This document shows positions 26,526 through 34,482 of a stretch of 64,000 nucleotides of DNA, piece by piece. The notes under the pieces are model-generated. The model ran no database searches. It was not told the origin of the DNA and saw only the letters and a list, made by a program, of their open reading frames with translations. Positions within the stretch are counted from its first letter, which is position 1. The number at the start of each line of letters is the position of its first letter. The stretch covers positions 2,852,001 to 2,916,000 of the forward strand of contig JARWSJ010000001.1 of the NCBI GenBank assembly GCA_029906195.1, read 5' to 3'. The stretch is from Chitinophagaceae bacterium 26-R-25 (GTDB lineage Bacteria > Bacteroidota > Bacteroidia > Chitinophagales > Chitinophagaceae). The position numbers and the translations under genes were made by a program.

Positions 26526-26925
26526 CAATAACTGAATTCTCACTCACCACCTCGGTCAGCTGCTTCTGCAGATCTTCCGTATTCACATAAACAATGTTAA
26601 AATCACTCATTCCGGAAATGGTTGTTGAATGATCTGCATCGTGATGCCTGATATAGATCACTGGTTTATTTTTTGCTTTTGCATATCCCACCTCAACACC
26701 CACTCCTATTGCTTTTGTGGAGGCTTCGGCAATAAGAATATCAGCGTTATCAATGTCTGCCATTGCCTGCGCCATCATATCTTTCTCCTGGGATAAATCG
26801 AACTTGTATTTATCAACAAATATCAAAGGCTCTATGCCAAACATTGTCAGCGTTTCACTAATTGCAGACAACTGATTTTTAAGAAGACTTCTTTTATGCA
26901 GACTTACTGAAATATATGCCACCAT
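26473..26925 (-). CDS. Nucleoside 2-deoxyribosyltransferase-like protein
   Basis: 150-aa protein with the NDT fold: an N-terminal YISVSL strand, DNADILIAEASTKAIGVGVEVGYAKAKNKPVIYI at about 58-92, in which the Glu of GVEVGYA would be the nucleophile, and MSDFNIVYVNT afterward. The family swaps bases on deoxyribosides or hydrolyses nucleotides (DNPH1-like). The first motif is weaker than in true NDTs, so the substrate is uncertain. Its 3' end overlaps the convergent upstream gene by 53 bp. Confidence 0.75.
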   Translation of the reverse strand: MVAYISVSLHKRSLLKNQLSAISETLTMFGIEPLIFVDKYKFDLSQEKDMMAQAMADIDNADILIAEASTKAIGVGVEVGYAKAKNKPVIYIRHHDADHSTTISGMSDFNIVYVNTEDLQKQLTEVVSENSVIATAQTLIAPPCSFLVLL

Positions 26926-26976
26926 AGGAAAGGTTTAAATAATAATTGAATAATTGACGGACATGGAAAGCTGAAC

Positions 26977-27043
26977 GCTGAAAGCTTAACGCCGAACGCT
27001 TAGCAAGGCCCCTGCGTTAAGCATTCGGCGTTAAGCTTTCAGC
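26977..27043. repeat. Inverted-arm element, word GCTTAACGC; possible terminator-like hairpin
   Basis: Left arm 26977-27005 and right arm 27013-27043 pair almost completely around a 7-nt loop (AGGCCCC-like), with tandem AGCTTAACGCCGAACGC-type words. It sits 8 bp after the stop of the XRE-S24 gene but lacks a T-run. Confidence 0.8.
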
Positions 27044-27050
27044 ACCGTAC

Positions 27051-27800
27051 TTAATTTATTTTCTTCTTCAACGTACTCACCTGCTCCTGCAGGTTGTTCA
27101 CTAAAGATGCCAGTTGATTCACATCCCAACGCTGTTGTGTGTTGGCTTTGGAGATGATCATTTGCGCCTGCCATACTTCAAGGATATCTTCTGCGTTTAC
27201 GTTGTATGGTTGGTAAGTTGGATTGTCGCTGATCAACGTCATTTTGCTTTTGTTGCGGTTGCTGCGCATGATCCTTTTATAGACCACTCCTTCCTGACGC
27301 GAAATAACGATGTAAGTGTTGCTGTTTTTTACGTCTTCAAGATCTTCAATCTTCTCTCCCACAATCACTGAACCACTTGGCGTTGGCAACATAGAATCGC
27401 CCACAATTTCAAAAGCCCTGTACTTACCGGGCGCAAGCATCGGCAACGTAAATGTATTTAACTCGTCGATAAACTCAGGATCGCCGTAGCCCGCAAGGTA
27501 ACCGGCAACCGCTTTAACAGGCACAAACGCAATATCCTGCGTAGGCATTGAAAGCTTTTGCGCACGGCGCTTGGCGATATAACTTCCTTTTGTATCACCA
27601 AGATCTTTTAGCAACAATTCATCAAGCGATGTCTTGAAAATATTACTAACGAGTTCAAGCACTTCTATACGTGGCTCTGCACGTTCCTCCTCGTATGCAC
27701 CGAGCAAAGACCTTTTGATCTTAAGTTTTAAAGCGAACTCCTCCTGTGTCCAGCCCCGTAGCTTACGTAGGTACTTTAAATTTTTTCCCGCAAACGACAT
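27051..27800 (-). CDS. XRE-family regulator with S24 LexA-like peptidase domain
   Basis: 249-aa repressor of the LexA/CI kind. The HTH is at about 7-62 (LKYLRKLRGWTQEEFALKLKIKRSLLGAYEEERAEP). The S24 domain has the Ser136 nucleophile in GDSMLPT and the Lys175 general base in GVVYKRI, spaced like LexA. A candidate self-cleavage site Ala99-Gly100 lies in VKAVAGY, 37 residues before the Ser, as in LexA. A C-terminal coiled-coil (LVNNLQEQVSTLKKKIN) is an addition. It probably responds to DNA damage or another stress by self-cleavage; the target genes are not visible. No phage genes surround it. Confidence 0.88.
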   Translation of the reverse strand: MSFAGKNLKYLRKLRGWTQEEFALKLKIKRSLLGAYEEERAEPRIEVLELVSNIFKTSLDELLLKDLGDTKGSYIAKRRAQKLSMPTQDIAFVPVKAVAGYLAGYGDPEFIDELNTFTLPMLAPGKYRAFEIVGDSMLPTPSGSVIVGEKIEDLEDVKNSNTYIVISRQEGVVYKRIMRSNRNKSKMTLISDNPTYQPYNVNAEDILEVWQAQMIISKANTQQRWDVNQLASLVNNLQEQVSTLKKKIN

Positions 27801-27876
27801 GACTAATAATTTTAGCAGCTAAAATACTAAACTTTTTAACAAAATGAAATTTTATAATAGGATTTTTTGGAGGTTT

Positions 27877-28010
27877 CCACTAAGGCACTAAGTACACAAG
27901 GCCCACTAAGAAAGACTGTAATAAAAAATTGATTTATAAAAATCATCAGAATTCTTGCTAAAGTATTTCGTACCCTTAGTGAACCTATGTGTACTTAGTG
28001 CCTTAGTGGT
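27877..28010. repeat. Inverted-arm element, word CACTAAG (copy 1)
   Basis: Perfect 22-bp inverted pairs at 27877-27898 and 27988-28009, with further CACTAAG/CTTAGTG words inward. Similar elements are at 35782-35894 and 46224-46384. This is the main content of the 353-bp gap between the divergent XRE and SurE genes. Confidence 0.85.
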
Positions 28011-28153
28011 AATCTTTTACTCTATACAACATCTAAATTTTGCTAACGTTATAATATTCGTGATTTTTACAATACACAATTGCCGAAAGAAATTCCGGGC
28101 ATCTGAAAATCGCTTGTCTTCATGCTTATTCCTGAATTTCTTTCGCCTAAACA

Positions 28154-28972
28154 ATGAATCATTTCAGTATGGCTAAAGCAGTTAAAACAGCTAAGAAAAA
28201 AGACAAACCTATCATACTTATCACGAATGATGATGGAGTTACAGCGCCGGGTATCAGAAATCTTATAGAAGCAGTTAAAGATCTTGGACATATCGTAGTG
28301 GTGGCGCCAGACAAAGCACAGAGTGGAATGGGACACGCCATTACAATTGGTCACCCACTTCGGTTAAGCGCAGTTAATATCTTCGAAGGAATAGAGGCTT
28401 ACCAGTGTACGGGCACACCGGTTGATTGCGTAAAACTGGCAGTAGACAAAATCCTGCATCGCAAGCCGGACCTTTGTTTGAGCGGCATCAACCACGGAGC
28501 CAACCACTCTATCAATGTGATTTACTCCGGCACCATGAGTGCGGCCATGGAAGCGGCCATCGAAAGCATCCCCTCTGCAGGGTTTTCCTTGCTGGATTAT
28601 AGCATCGAAGCAGATTTTACGGGCGCAAGAAAATATGTCCGGGTCATTACGGAGTTGATGCTAAAAAAGAAGCTGGACAAACATTCTCTTTTGAACGTAA
28701 ACATCCCCGCCGTTCCGGAGTCACTGATCAAGGGCATGAAAATTTGCCGCCAGGCTTACGCGAAATACGAAGAAAGCTTTCTCGAAAGAATGGACCCTCA
28801 TTCCAAAAAGTATTATTGGCTCACCGGTGAGTTCCAAAACTTCGACAAAGGTCGCGATACAGATGTGTGGGCACTCGAAAATAATTATGTAAGCGTGGTT
28901 CCTGTACAATTTGATCTGACCAATTACGTTCTAAAGAGCAAACTTGAAAAATCGTGGAAACAAAAACAATAA
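28154..28972 (+). CDS. surE: 5'/3'-nucleotidase SurE
   Basis: Cytoplasmic metal-dependent phosphatase acting on nucleoside 5'- and 3'-monophosphates. The signature ILITNDDGVTAPGI sits at about 21-34, with the double Asp as metal ligands; APDKAQSGMGHAIT follows. TGTPVDCVKLAVD and LSGINHGANHSINVIYSGTMSAAMEA complete the SurE pattern. 272 aa is typical of the Bacteroidetes form. The start could be the internal Met at 28169 (MAKAVKTAKKK), since SurE usually has a short Lys-rich lead here. Its TAA stop overlaps the ATG of the next gene (TAATG). Confidence 0.92.
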   Translation: MNHFSMAKAVKTAKKKDKPIILITNDDGVTAPGIRNLIEAVKDLGHIVVVAPDKAQSGMGHAITIGHPLRLSAVNIFEGIEAYQCTGTPVDCVKLAVDKILHRKPDLCLSGINHGANHSINVIYSGTMSAAMEAAIESIPSAGFSLLDYSIEADFTGARKYVRVITELMLKKKLDKHSLLNVNIPAVPESLIKGMKICRQAYAKYEESFLERMDPHSKKYYWLTGEFQNFDKGRDTDVWALENNYVSVVPVQFDLTNYVLKSKLEKSWKQKQ

Positions 28973-29268
28973 TGTTTAGAAAAGACAATATAAAACTCGG
29001 CCTTATCCTTGGGGCCATCGCTCCTCTTGCAGCGATGTACATCTATTACGCCATTATGCTTTCAAAGCAAATTAACCTTTCGGAATATTTCTATTACTTA
29101 AAAACAAACAAATCCCTTTTAACGGGAGTAAGCAGCATCAGCCTCATCGCAAACGCTGTTTTCTTTACGGTTTATGTAAATACACAAAAAGACAAAACCG
29201 CCAAAGGCATTTTTATCAGCACATTGATTTATGGAATTGCCGTGTTGTTGATAAAGCTGGTGAGATAA
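28972..29268 (+). CDS. Small hypothetical membrane protein, translationally coupled to surE
   Basis: 98-aa protein with three predicted membrane helices (about 8-27, 46-65 and 75-95) and short charged loops. The ATG overlaps the surE stop in TAATG, so translation is probably coupled. No family recognised. Position next to SurE is the only functional hint. Confidence 0.7.
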   Translation: MFRKDNIKLGLILGAIAPLAAMYIYYAIMLSKQINLSEYFYYLKTNKSLLTGVSSISLIANAVFFTVYVNTQKDKTAKGIFISTLIYGIAVLLIKLVR

Positions 29269-29289
29269 GAAGTTGTTAGTTATTAGGAG

Positions 29290-29420
29290 TAGCCGGTTGC
29301 CAGTGGCCTGTAGCCGGTACTTATGTGCATCTTTATTCAAAACAATCAAGCCGCAGAATTTTCAAAAAGAAAATTTATCGTTCAACTTACCGGCAACTGG
29401 CTACCGGCCATCGGCAACAA
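29290..29420. repeat. Inverted-arm element, word GTAGCCGGTTGCC
   Basis: Left arm about 29290-29320 and right arm about 29388-29418 carry degenerate AGCCGGT/GTTGCC words in opposite orientation. It is more GC-rich than the other elements. Confidence 0.65.
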
Positions 29421-29431
29421 AACATACCCAA

Positions 29432-29463
29432 TAAAAAAAGCCGCACAATGTGCGGCCTTTTTG
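29432..29463. terminator. Bidirectional terminator
   Basis: Stem GCCGCAC/GTGCGGC (29440-29446 with 29450-29456), flanked by AAAAAAA on the left and TTTTT on the right. It serves the surE unit on plus and the 29483-29908 gene on minus. Confidence 0.85.
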
Positions 29464-29482
29464 CATCTGCTAAATGTAATAA

Positions 29483-29908
29483 TTACAATTTTGCAGTTTC
29501 TGTTACATTGATCGCGTAAGCTACGTCGATGTCAAAGTATTTTTTTACAGTTTCATTTTTTGAAGCCAATACAAACTGTAATTTGCTCACTTCATCTTTG
29601 TAGATCTTCACTTTTTTGTTGTAAGTGCCTGCATTTACTGCATCAGTGTAAAGATCAACACCGTAACCGTCTTTGATATAAATAGTGGCTTTTTGCAAAT
29701 CGGGCTGAGATACTTCGATGTCAAAATACAGATAATCGTCTTTTGTACCCAGGTAAGTAACTTTTACATCCGCCGATTGTTTTTTCTCTTTTTCAGATTT
29801 TACAACCGGTTTTTCATTGGCAGCAAACAATTGTGCTGGAGTTACAACGCTAACAGTTAAAAATGCGCCTAACAACAGTGTTCCGAATGTGATTTTGTTT
29901 GCTTTCAT
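29483..29908 (-). CDS. Hypothetical secreted protein
   Basis: 141-aa protein with a clear signal peptide (MKANKITFGTLLLGAFLTVSV, cleaved near LFAANE). The mature part looks all-beta, with KVTYLGTKDDYLYFDIEVSQPD and AINVTETAKL, like a small Ig-like or beta-sandwich domain. I do not recognise a named family. Likely periplasmic. Monocistronic. Confidence 0.7.
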   Translation of the reverse strand: MKANKITFGTLLLGAFLTVSVVTPAQLFAANEKPVVKSEKEKKQSADVKVTYLGTKDDYLYFDIEVSQPDLQKATIYIKDGYGVDLYTDAVNAGTYNKKVKIYKDEVSKLQFVLASKNETVKKYFDIDVAYAINVTETAKL

Positions 29909-30231
29909 AATTGTAATATTTATAATGAATAAAAAAAACTACGTTGATTCCATAGGCAAGCAAACAAAAAAAGTATAACAAGCTGAATTTTAATGTGCAG
30001 GCAATAGCGTTAAAGAAAAGCAAACAACCGTGATGGCAAAGGAAAAAATCGAAAGAGGACAGTGTGTGTAAAGCTTAGCGTTTTGTATTTGCTATGTAAA
30101 TTGCTTTACTATTATGACACAAAGATATGATCGCAAATCGAAAATCCAAATTTTTTTCTAATGAAGTTTGTGTTAAGACACTAACGGGTGTTAGGTTTTG
30201 TGCGATATAACTATTATGCTCATGCGACAAT

Positions 30232-30495
30232 TAAGAATTAGGAATTAAGATTTAAGAATGCTTTGTGGCTTAGCTTCCATCATATTACTTTACATCAAAA
30301 TGATCGACGTTTTCAAAGCTTTTTTTATAAAAATATCTTCAATAAAAAAAGAAAGCTTTAACAACTCAAGCTTGATAGTGTAAGCAAAATGTCGGACTCA
30401 ACTTGCCGAAGCCTCTCAAACAGGGAGTATGTTACTTAGATAATTCATCAGCAGCACCGACAATTCTTAATTCTTAATTCCTAATTCCTAATTGT
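30232..30495. repeat. Inverted-arm ATTCCTA element with long centre
   Basis: Left arm 30232-30257 (GAATTAAG/AATTAGG-type words) and right arm 30464-30495 (ATTCTTA/ATTCCTA words) around about 200 nt. The centre contains CTTTGTGGCTTAGCTT (30261-30276), a weaker match to the core word, and TCTCAAACAGG (30414-30424), also found at 34376. 29909-30231 shows only presumed promoter sequence. Confidence 0.75.
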
Positions 30496-30551
30496 TTTTA
30501 GACCAAATTCAATAATTTTATAGAAATCGAATAAAAAACCCAAAACTAACG

Positions 30552-30582
30552 CTTGTTATTTCAGATTTGTAAATTACCTTAG
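30552..30582 (+). promoter_or_regulatory. Candidate promoter of the threonine operon
   Basis: CTTG (30552-30555), a 19-nt spacer and TACCTTAG (30575-30582) match the Bacteroidetes TTTG-N19-TAnnTTTG promoter with one mismatch in each box. The predicted start falls just before the leader peptide ATG at 30597. Confidence 0.55.
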
Positions 30583-30596
30583 CGATCTCATTGAAA

Positions 30597-30683
30597 ATGG
30601 CACAATTAAATCTACATATTACATCTTCTGCGCTGACTGCAACTGCAGCGGCCACTACTATTGCCATTATTGCAACCCGTTAA
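30597..30683 (+). CDS. Putative Thr/Ile-rich leader peptide of the threonine operon
   Basis: 28-codon open frame with six Thr and four Ile codons, ending ATTIAIIATR. It lies 104 bp before the fused aspartokinase/homoserine dehydrogenase gene. Thr and Ile are the end products that attenuate thrABC in enterobacteria through the thrL leader, which this resembles in length, composition and position. A hairpin (30671-30691, eight pairs with one G-U, loop GTTAA) overlaps its last codons and stop. No T-run follows, so a classic terminator is not evident and any attenuation mechanism is inferred. Confidence 0.6.
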   Translation: MAQLNLHITSSALTATAAATTIAIIATR

Positions 30684-30691
30684 GGGTTGTA
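30671..30691 (+). promoter_or_regulatory. Hairpin at the end of the leader peptide
   Basis: CAACCC/GGGTTG with outer T-A and G-U pairs; the loop holds the leader stop codon. A ribosome that stalled on the Thr/Ile codons or stopped normally would change whether it forms. Confidence 0.5.
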
Positions 30692-30787
30692 CATATTCAT
30701 ATTATCCAATGGGCACATGCTGTATCTCGCTGAAAAGCTCAATCATTCTGTTCTAATCTATTTTCCCAAAATATCATTACTAAACTT

Positions 30788-33229
30788 ATGCAGGTTTTAA
30801 AATTCGGTGGCTCCTCCGTAGCAAATGCCGTTAACATACAAAAGGTTATATCAATCGTACTACAGGCCGGTAAACAAGATTCAACAATTGTGGTCGTTTC
30901 AGCTTTGGGTGGTATTACGGACACATTGCTGGATTGCGGCGCGAAAGCGGCCAACGGCGACGAAGGCTACAAAGAAGTGTTGCAAAAAATTGAAACACGT
31001 CACCTCGAAACAGTTAAATCACTGATTCCAGTTACACAACAAAGCAGCATTCTGAGCCTTGTTAAAAAAACCTGCAACGAGCTGGAAGATGTTTGCACAG
31101 GCGTTTTCCTGCTTGGCGAATTGTCTTCACGCACTAAGGATAAGATAGTAAGCTTTGGAGAATTACTTTCTTCACAGATCATTGCTCACGCTTTTCAGCA
31201 ACATACTTTCTGCACATGGAAAGACAGCCGCGAACTGATCGTTACAGACGACAACTTCGGTTCTGCAAAAGTTGACTTCGAAGAAACAAATAACCGCGTG
31301 CACAAATTTTTCAACAGCAAAGACAATCTTGCTAAATTATTTGTAACACCAGGTTTCATCTCTTCTAATAAACACGGCGCCGGCACTACACTTGGTCGTG
31401 GCGGTTCCGACTACACTGCGGCAATATTTGCTGCGGCACTAAGCGCGGATGCTTTACAAATATGGACAGACGTTAGCGGCATGATGACTGCCGACCCCCG
31501 TCTTGTTGCCAATGCGAAAAACATCCCACACATCTCCTACCAGGAAGCAATGGAACTTTCCCATTTTGGAGCAAAAGTTATTTACCCGCCAACCATACAG
31601 CCGGTAATGACTAAGCAAATTCCAACATGGGTGAAAAACACTTTCGCCCCTGAAGATTTCGGAACATTGATAGAAACTGCTCCACTGGAAAATGGAAGCC
31701 TGATACGTGGAATCTCCAGCATGAACAACATTGCATTGCTAAGCCTCGAAGGCAGCGGAATGATAGGCATACCGGGCTTTTCAAAACGTTTGTTCGAAGC
31801 GTTGTCAAATGAAAAGATCAACGTTATCCTGATCACTCAAAGTTCATCTGAACATTCAATAAGCGTTGCACTCAATACTTTTGATGCTGACAAAGCAAAA
31901 GAAGCTGTTGACAGACAATTTGATTATGAAATAAAATTGAGAGTGCTCGAGCCGGTTACCGTCGAAAAAGATTTGGCGATCGTTGCAGTTGTTGGCGACC
32001 ACATGCGCAGCCACCCGGGTATCAGCGGGAAAATGTTCGGAACACTTGGACGTAACGGTGTGAGCGTGAGAGCAATCGCACAAGGCTCTTCTGAAAGAAA
32101 TATTTCAGCTGTAATCGCAGCGAAAGACGTTCGCAAAGCGATCAACGTATTGCACGAAGATTTCTTCGAAACCACTTACAAACAAATCAACTTATTCATA
32201 GCAGGCACAGGAAATGTTGGAGGTAAATTGCTCGCACAATTACAACAGCAAGCTGCTTTCTTGCAAGAACATTTACGTGTTCAACTAAAAGTAGCAGGTT
32301 TGGCTACCAGCAAAAAGATGCTTGTTCGTTCAGAAGGCATTGATCTTGGCAACTGGCAGGAACTTCTAAGCGAAGGTGAAAAAATTAATCTGCAGCAATT
32401 TGTTGACCAGATAAAAAACAACAACCTCCGCAACTCGATATTCGTTGACATCACTGCCAATGAGACTGTGGCAACCGTTTACGATCAGTTGTTGCAAAGC
32501 AGCGTATCTGTTGTAGCCTGCAACAAAATAGCTTGTTCATCACGCTACCAGAACTATAAAAAATTAAAGGACCTTGCAAGGGAATACAACGTTTCTTTCT
32601 TGTTTGAAACCAACGTTGGCGCTGGTCTTCCGGTAATTGGCACACTAAATGATCTAAGAAGAAGTGGCGATACCATCAAAAAAATAGAAGCGGTATTGAG
32701 CGGTACTTTGAACTTTGTATTTAACAACTACGATGGTTCACGTCCGTTTGCAGAAGTGGTAAAACAGGCGCAGGACGAAGGCTACACAGAACCAGATCCA
32801 CGCCTTGACTTGAGCGGTACCGATGTAATGCGCAAGATCATGATCCTTGCCCGTGAATCTGGTGAGAAAATAGAAATGGAAGACATCAGCAACGATGTGT
32901 TCCTCCCAGCATCCTGCATGGAAGGCGACGTTCCTGCATTCTATGAAGAGTTGAAAAAACATGAAGCGCATTTCAAAAAATTGTACGACGAAGCAGCTGC
33001 ACAAAAATGCAAATTGAAATTCGTTGCGAAGTTGGAAAATGGCAAAGCTTCTGTTGGTCTGCAACACATAAACGAACAACACGATCTCTATCATTTATAT
33101 GGCAAAGACAACATCGTATTATTTTACACCAACCGCTACCCTTCCCAACCACTGGTTGTAAAAGGCGCCGGCGCAGGTGCGGAAGTAACGGCGTCTGGTG
33201 TGTTTGCGGATATCTTGAGAGCAGTGTAA
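30788..33229 (+). CDS. thrA: Bifunctional aspartate kinase / homoserine dehydrogenase I
   Basis: Catalyses the first and third steps from aspartate to homoserine. The aspartokinase domain starts with VLKFGGSSVAN (3-13) and has GRGGSDYTA near 205. Two ACT regulatory domains lie at about 315-455 (GSGMIGIPGF, VVGDHMRSHPGISGKMFG). The dehydrogenase domain begins at about 468 with FIAGTGNVGGK, then ETNVGAGLPVIGTLNDL and SGTLNFVFN with the catalytic Lys region near 660-690. At 813 aa it matches E. coli ThrA. It heads thrA-thrB-thrC, preceded by the Thr/Ile-rich leader; the ACT domains also imply feedback by threonine. Confidence 0.96.
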   Translation: MQVLKFGGSSVANAVNIQKVISIVLQAGKQDSTIVVVSALGGITDTLLDCGAKAANGDEGYKEVLQKIETRHLETVKSLIPVTQQSSILSLVKKTCNELEDVCTGVFLLGELSSRTKDKIVSFGELLSSQIIAHAFQQHTFCTWKDSRELIVTDDNFGSAKVDFEETNNRVHKFFNSKDNLAKLFVTPGFISSNKHGAGTTLGRGGSDYTAAIFAAALSADALQIWTDVSGMMTADPRLVANAKNIPHISYQEAMELSHFGAKVIYPPTIQPVMTKQIPTWVKNTFAPEDFGTLIETAPLENGSLIRGISSMNNIALLSLEGSGMIGIPGFSKRLFEALSNEKINVILITQSSSEHSISVALNTFDADKAKEAVDRQFDYEIKLRVLEPVTVEKDLAIVAVVGDHMRSHPGISGKMFGTLGRNGVSVRAIAQGSSERNISAVIAAKDVRKAINVLHEDFFETTYKQINLFIAGTGNVGGKLLAQLQQQAAFLQEHLRVQLKVAGLATSKKMLVRSEGIDLGNWQELLSEGEKINLQQFVDQIKNNNLRNSIFVDITANETVATVYDQLLQSSVSVVACNKIACSSRYQNYKKLKDLAREYNVSFLFETNVGAGLPVIGTLNDLRRSGDTIKKIEAVLSGTLNFVFNNYDGSRPFAEVVKQAQDEGYTEPDPRLDLSGTDVMRKIMILARESGEKIEMEDISNDVFLPASCMEGDVPAFYEELKKHEAHFKKLYDEAAAQKCKLKFVAKLENGKASVGLQHINEQHDLYHLYGKDNIVLFYTNRYPSQPLVVKGAGAGAEVTASGVFADILRAV

Positions 33230-33237
33230 ACTCAATG

Positions 33238-33316
33238 TACGATTTTGGATGTACGAAAATCATCACGGTGTTACACTCTAACGAATATCGTACACCGCAC
33301 TTCGTACCTCGTACAC
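33238..33316. repeat. Inverted-arm element, word GTACGA
   Basis: GTACGA/TGTACGA words at 33238-33257 face TCGTAC words at 33288-33315, in the gap between thrA and thrB. Degenerate but with the same layout as the other elements. Confidence 0.6.
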
Positions 33317-33369
33317 AATGACGATAAAGAAAGATTCAATTTTAAACGACACATAAACGATCAACATAC

Positions 33370-34341
33370 ATGTCCACTAACAACGAAACAAAACAAGCAA
33401 CAGCGAAACCCGGCGACAGTATTAAAGTGCACGCACCGGGCACTGTAGCCAACCTTGTTTGCGGCTTCGATATTCTTGGTCTTGCGCTGAATGAACCTTG
33501 TGATGAAATGGAAATAAAGATCATTGAAGAACCCAAAGTGATCATTCATCACAGAGACAATTACAACCTGCCACTTGAACCCGAAAAGAATGTTTGCGGC
33601 GTAGCACTTCTTGCTATGATGGACAAACTGGATAACAAATTCGGCTTCGAACTGACAGTTACAAAACACATAAAACCCGGCAGCGGCATAGGTTCCAGCG
33701 CCGCAAGCGCAGCGGGCCCTGTAGTCGCAGCAAATAAACTGCTTGGCAACTATTTCAGCAATGAAGATCTTGTGCAGATGGCTATGTTTGGTGAAAAGTT
33801 AGCATCTGGCGTAAAGCACGCGGACAACATTGCACCTTGCATTTACGGCGGCATTACGTTGATCCGCGCCATTCATCCGCTGGATATTATTTCCATCCCT
33901 GCACCGCCGATGTTTGTAACATTGGTGCATCCCCAGATCGAAGTAAAAACTTCCGATGCCAGACAAATTTTGAAGAAACAGGTTCTTCTTAAAGATGCCA
34001 TTAAGCAGTGGGGAAACATAGCGGGATTGGTCGCAGGCTTCATTAAAAGCGATTATGAACTGATCGGCCGTTCATTGGAAGATGTAATCATCGAACCTGT
34101 GCGCAGCATTCTCATTCCAGGCTTTGATGATGTAAAGGCACAAAGCAAAGAAGCAGGCGCCTTAGGTGGTGGCATCTCCGGCTCCGGCCCTTCTATCTTC
34201 ATGCTCAGCAAAAACGAAGCAGAAGCCAAAGCCGTTGAAGTCGTAATGAAAGACATTTATGAAAAAATCGGCATTGAGTATTATACGTATGTGACGACGA
34301 TAAATAACGAGGGAGTGAAGCAATTAGGAATTAAGAATTAG
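33370..34341 (+). CDS. thrB: Homoserine kinase
   Basis: GHMP-family kinase making O-phosphohomoserine. The N-terminal strand KVHAPGTVANLVCGFDILGLAL carries the substrate-binding residues. The ATP phosphate loop PGSGIGSSAASAAG is at about 103-116, and the C-terminal motif GGGISGSGPSIFML at about 260-273. 323 aa. The last residues (QLGIKN) and the stop are encoded by an ATTAGGA-type heptamer array, an odd tail that a close relative without the repeat should lack. Confidence 0.94.
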   Translation: MSTNNETKQATAKPGDSIKVHAPGTVANLVCGFDILGLALNEPCDEMEIKIIEEPKVIIHHRDNYNLPLEPEKNVCGVALLAMMDKLDNKFGFELTVTKHIKPGSGIGSSAASAAGPVVAANKLLGNYFSNEDLVQMAMFGEKLASGVKHADNIAPCIYGGITLIRAIHPLDIISIPAPPMFVTLVHPQIEVKTSDARQILKKQVLLKDAIKQWGNIAGLVAGFIKSDYELIGRSLEDVIIEPVRSILIPGFDDVKAQSKEAGALGGGISGSGPSIFMLSKNEAEAKAVEVVMKDIYEKIGIEYYTYVTTINNEGVKQLGIKN

Positions 34342-34480
34342 GAATTAGGAATTAATAGGTGCTACATCAAAAGATTCTCAAACAGGCTTTAAGTGTCACT
34401 CTATTAATCCTTAATTATTAATTATTAATTCGACAATCGCGTTCTCCAATTCTTAATTCTTAATTCCTAATTCTTAATTG
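34322..34480. repeat. Inverted-arm AATTAGG/ATTCCTA element overlapping the thrB end
   Basis: Left arm 34322-34356 begins inside thrB and includes its stop. Right arm 34443-34480 is ATTCTTA/ATTCCTA words, and TTAATTA heptamers lie at 34401-34430. The centre has TCTCAAACAGG (34376-34386). It fills the 141-bp thrB-thrC gap. Confidence 0.8.
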
Positions 34481-34482
34481 AA

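Noticed and set aside
27051-27800. Prophage CI repressor marking an integrated phage
   Set aside because: No integrase, structural or lysis genes lie within several kb; it looks like a stand-alone stress regulator.
30684-30787. Rho-independent attenuator terminator before thrA
   Set aside because: No stable stem followed by a T-run could be found; only the hairpin at the leader stop is supported.
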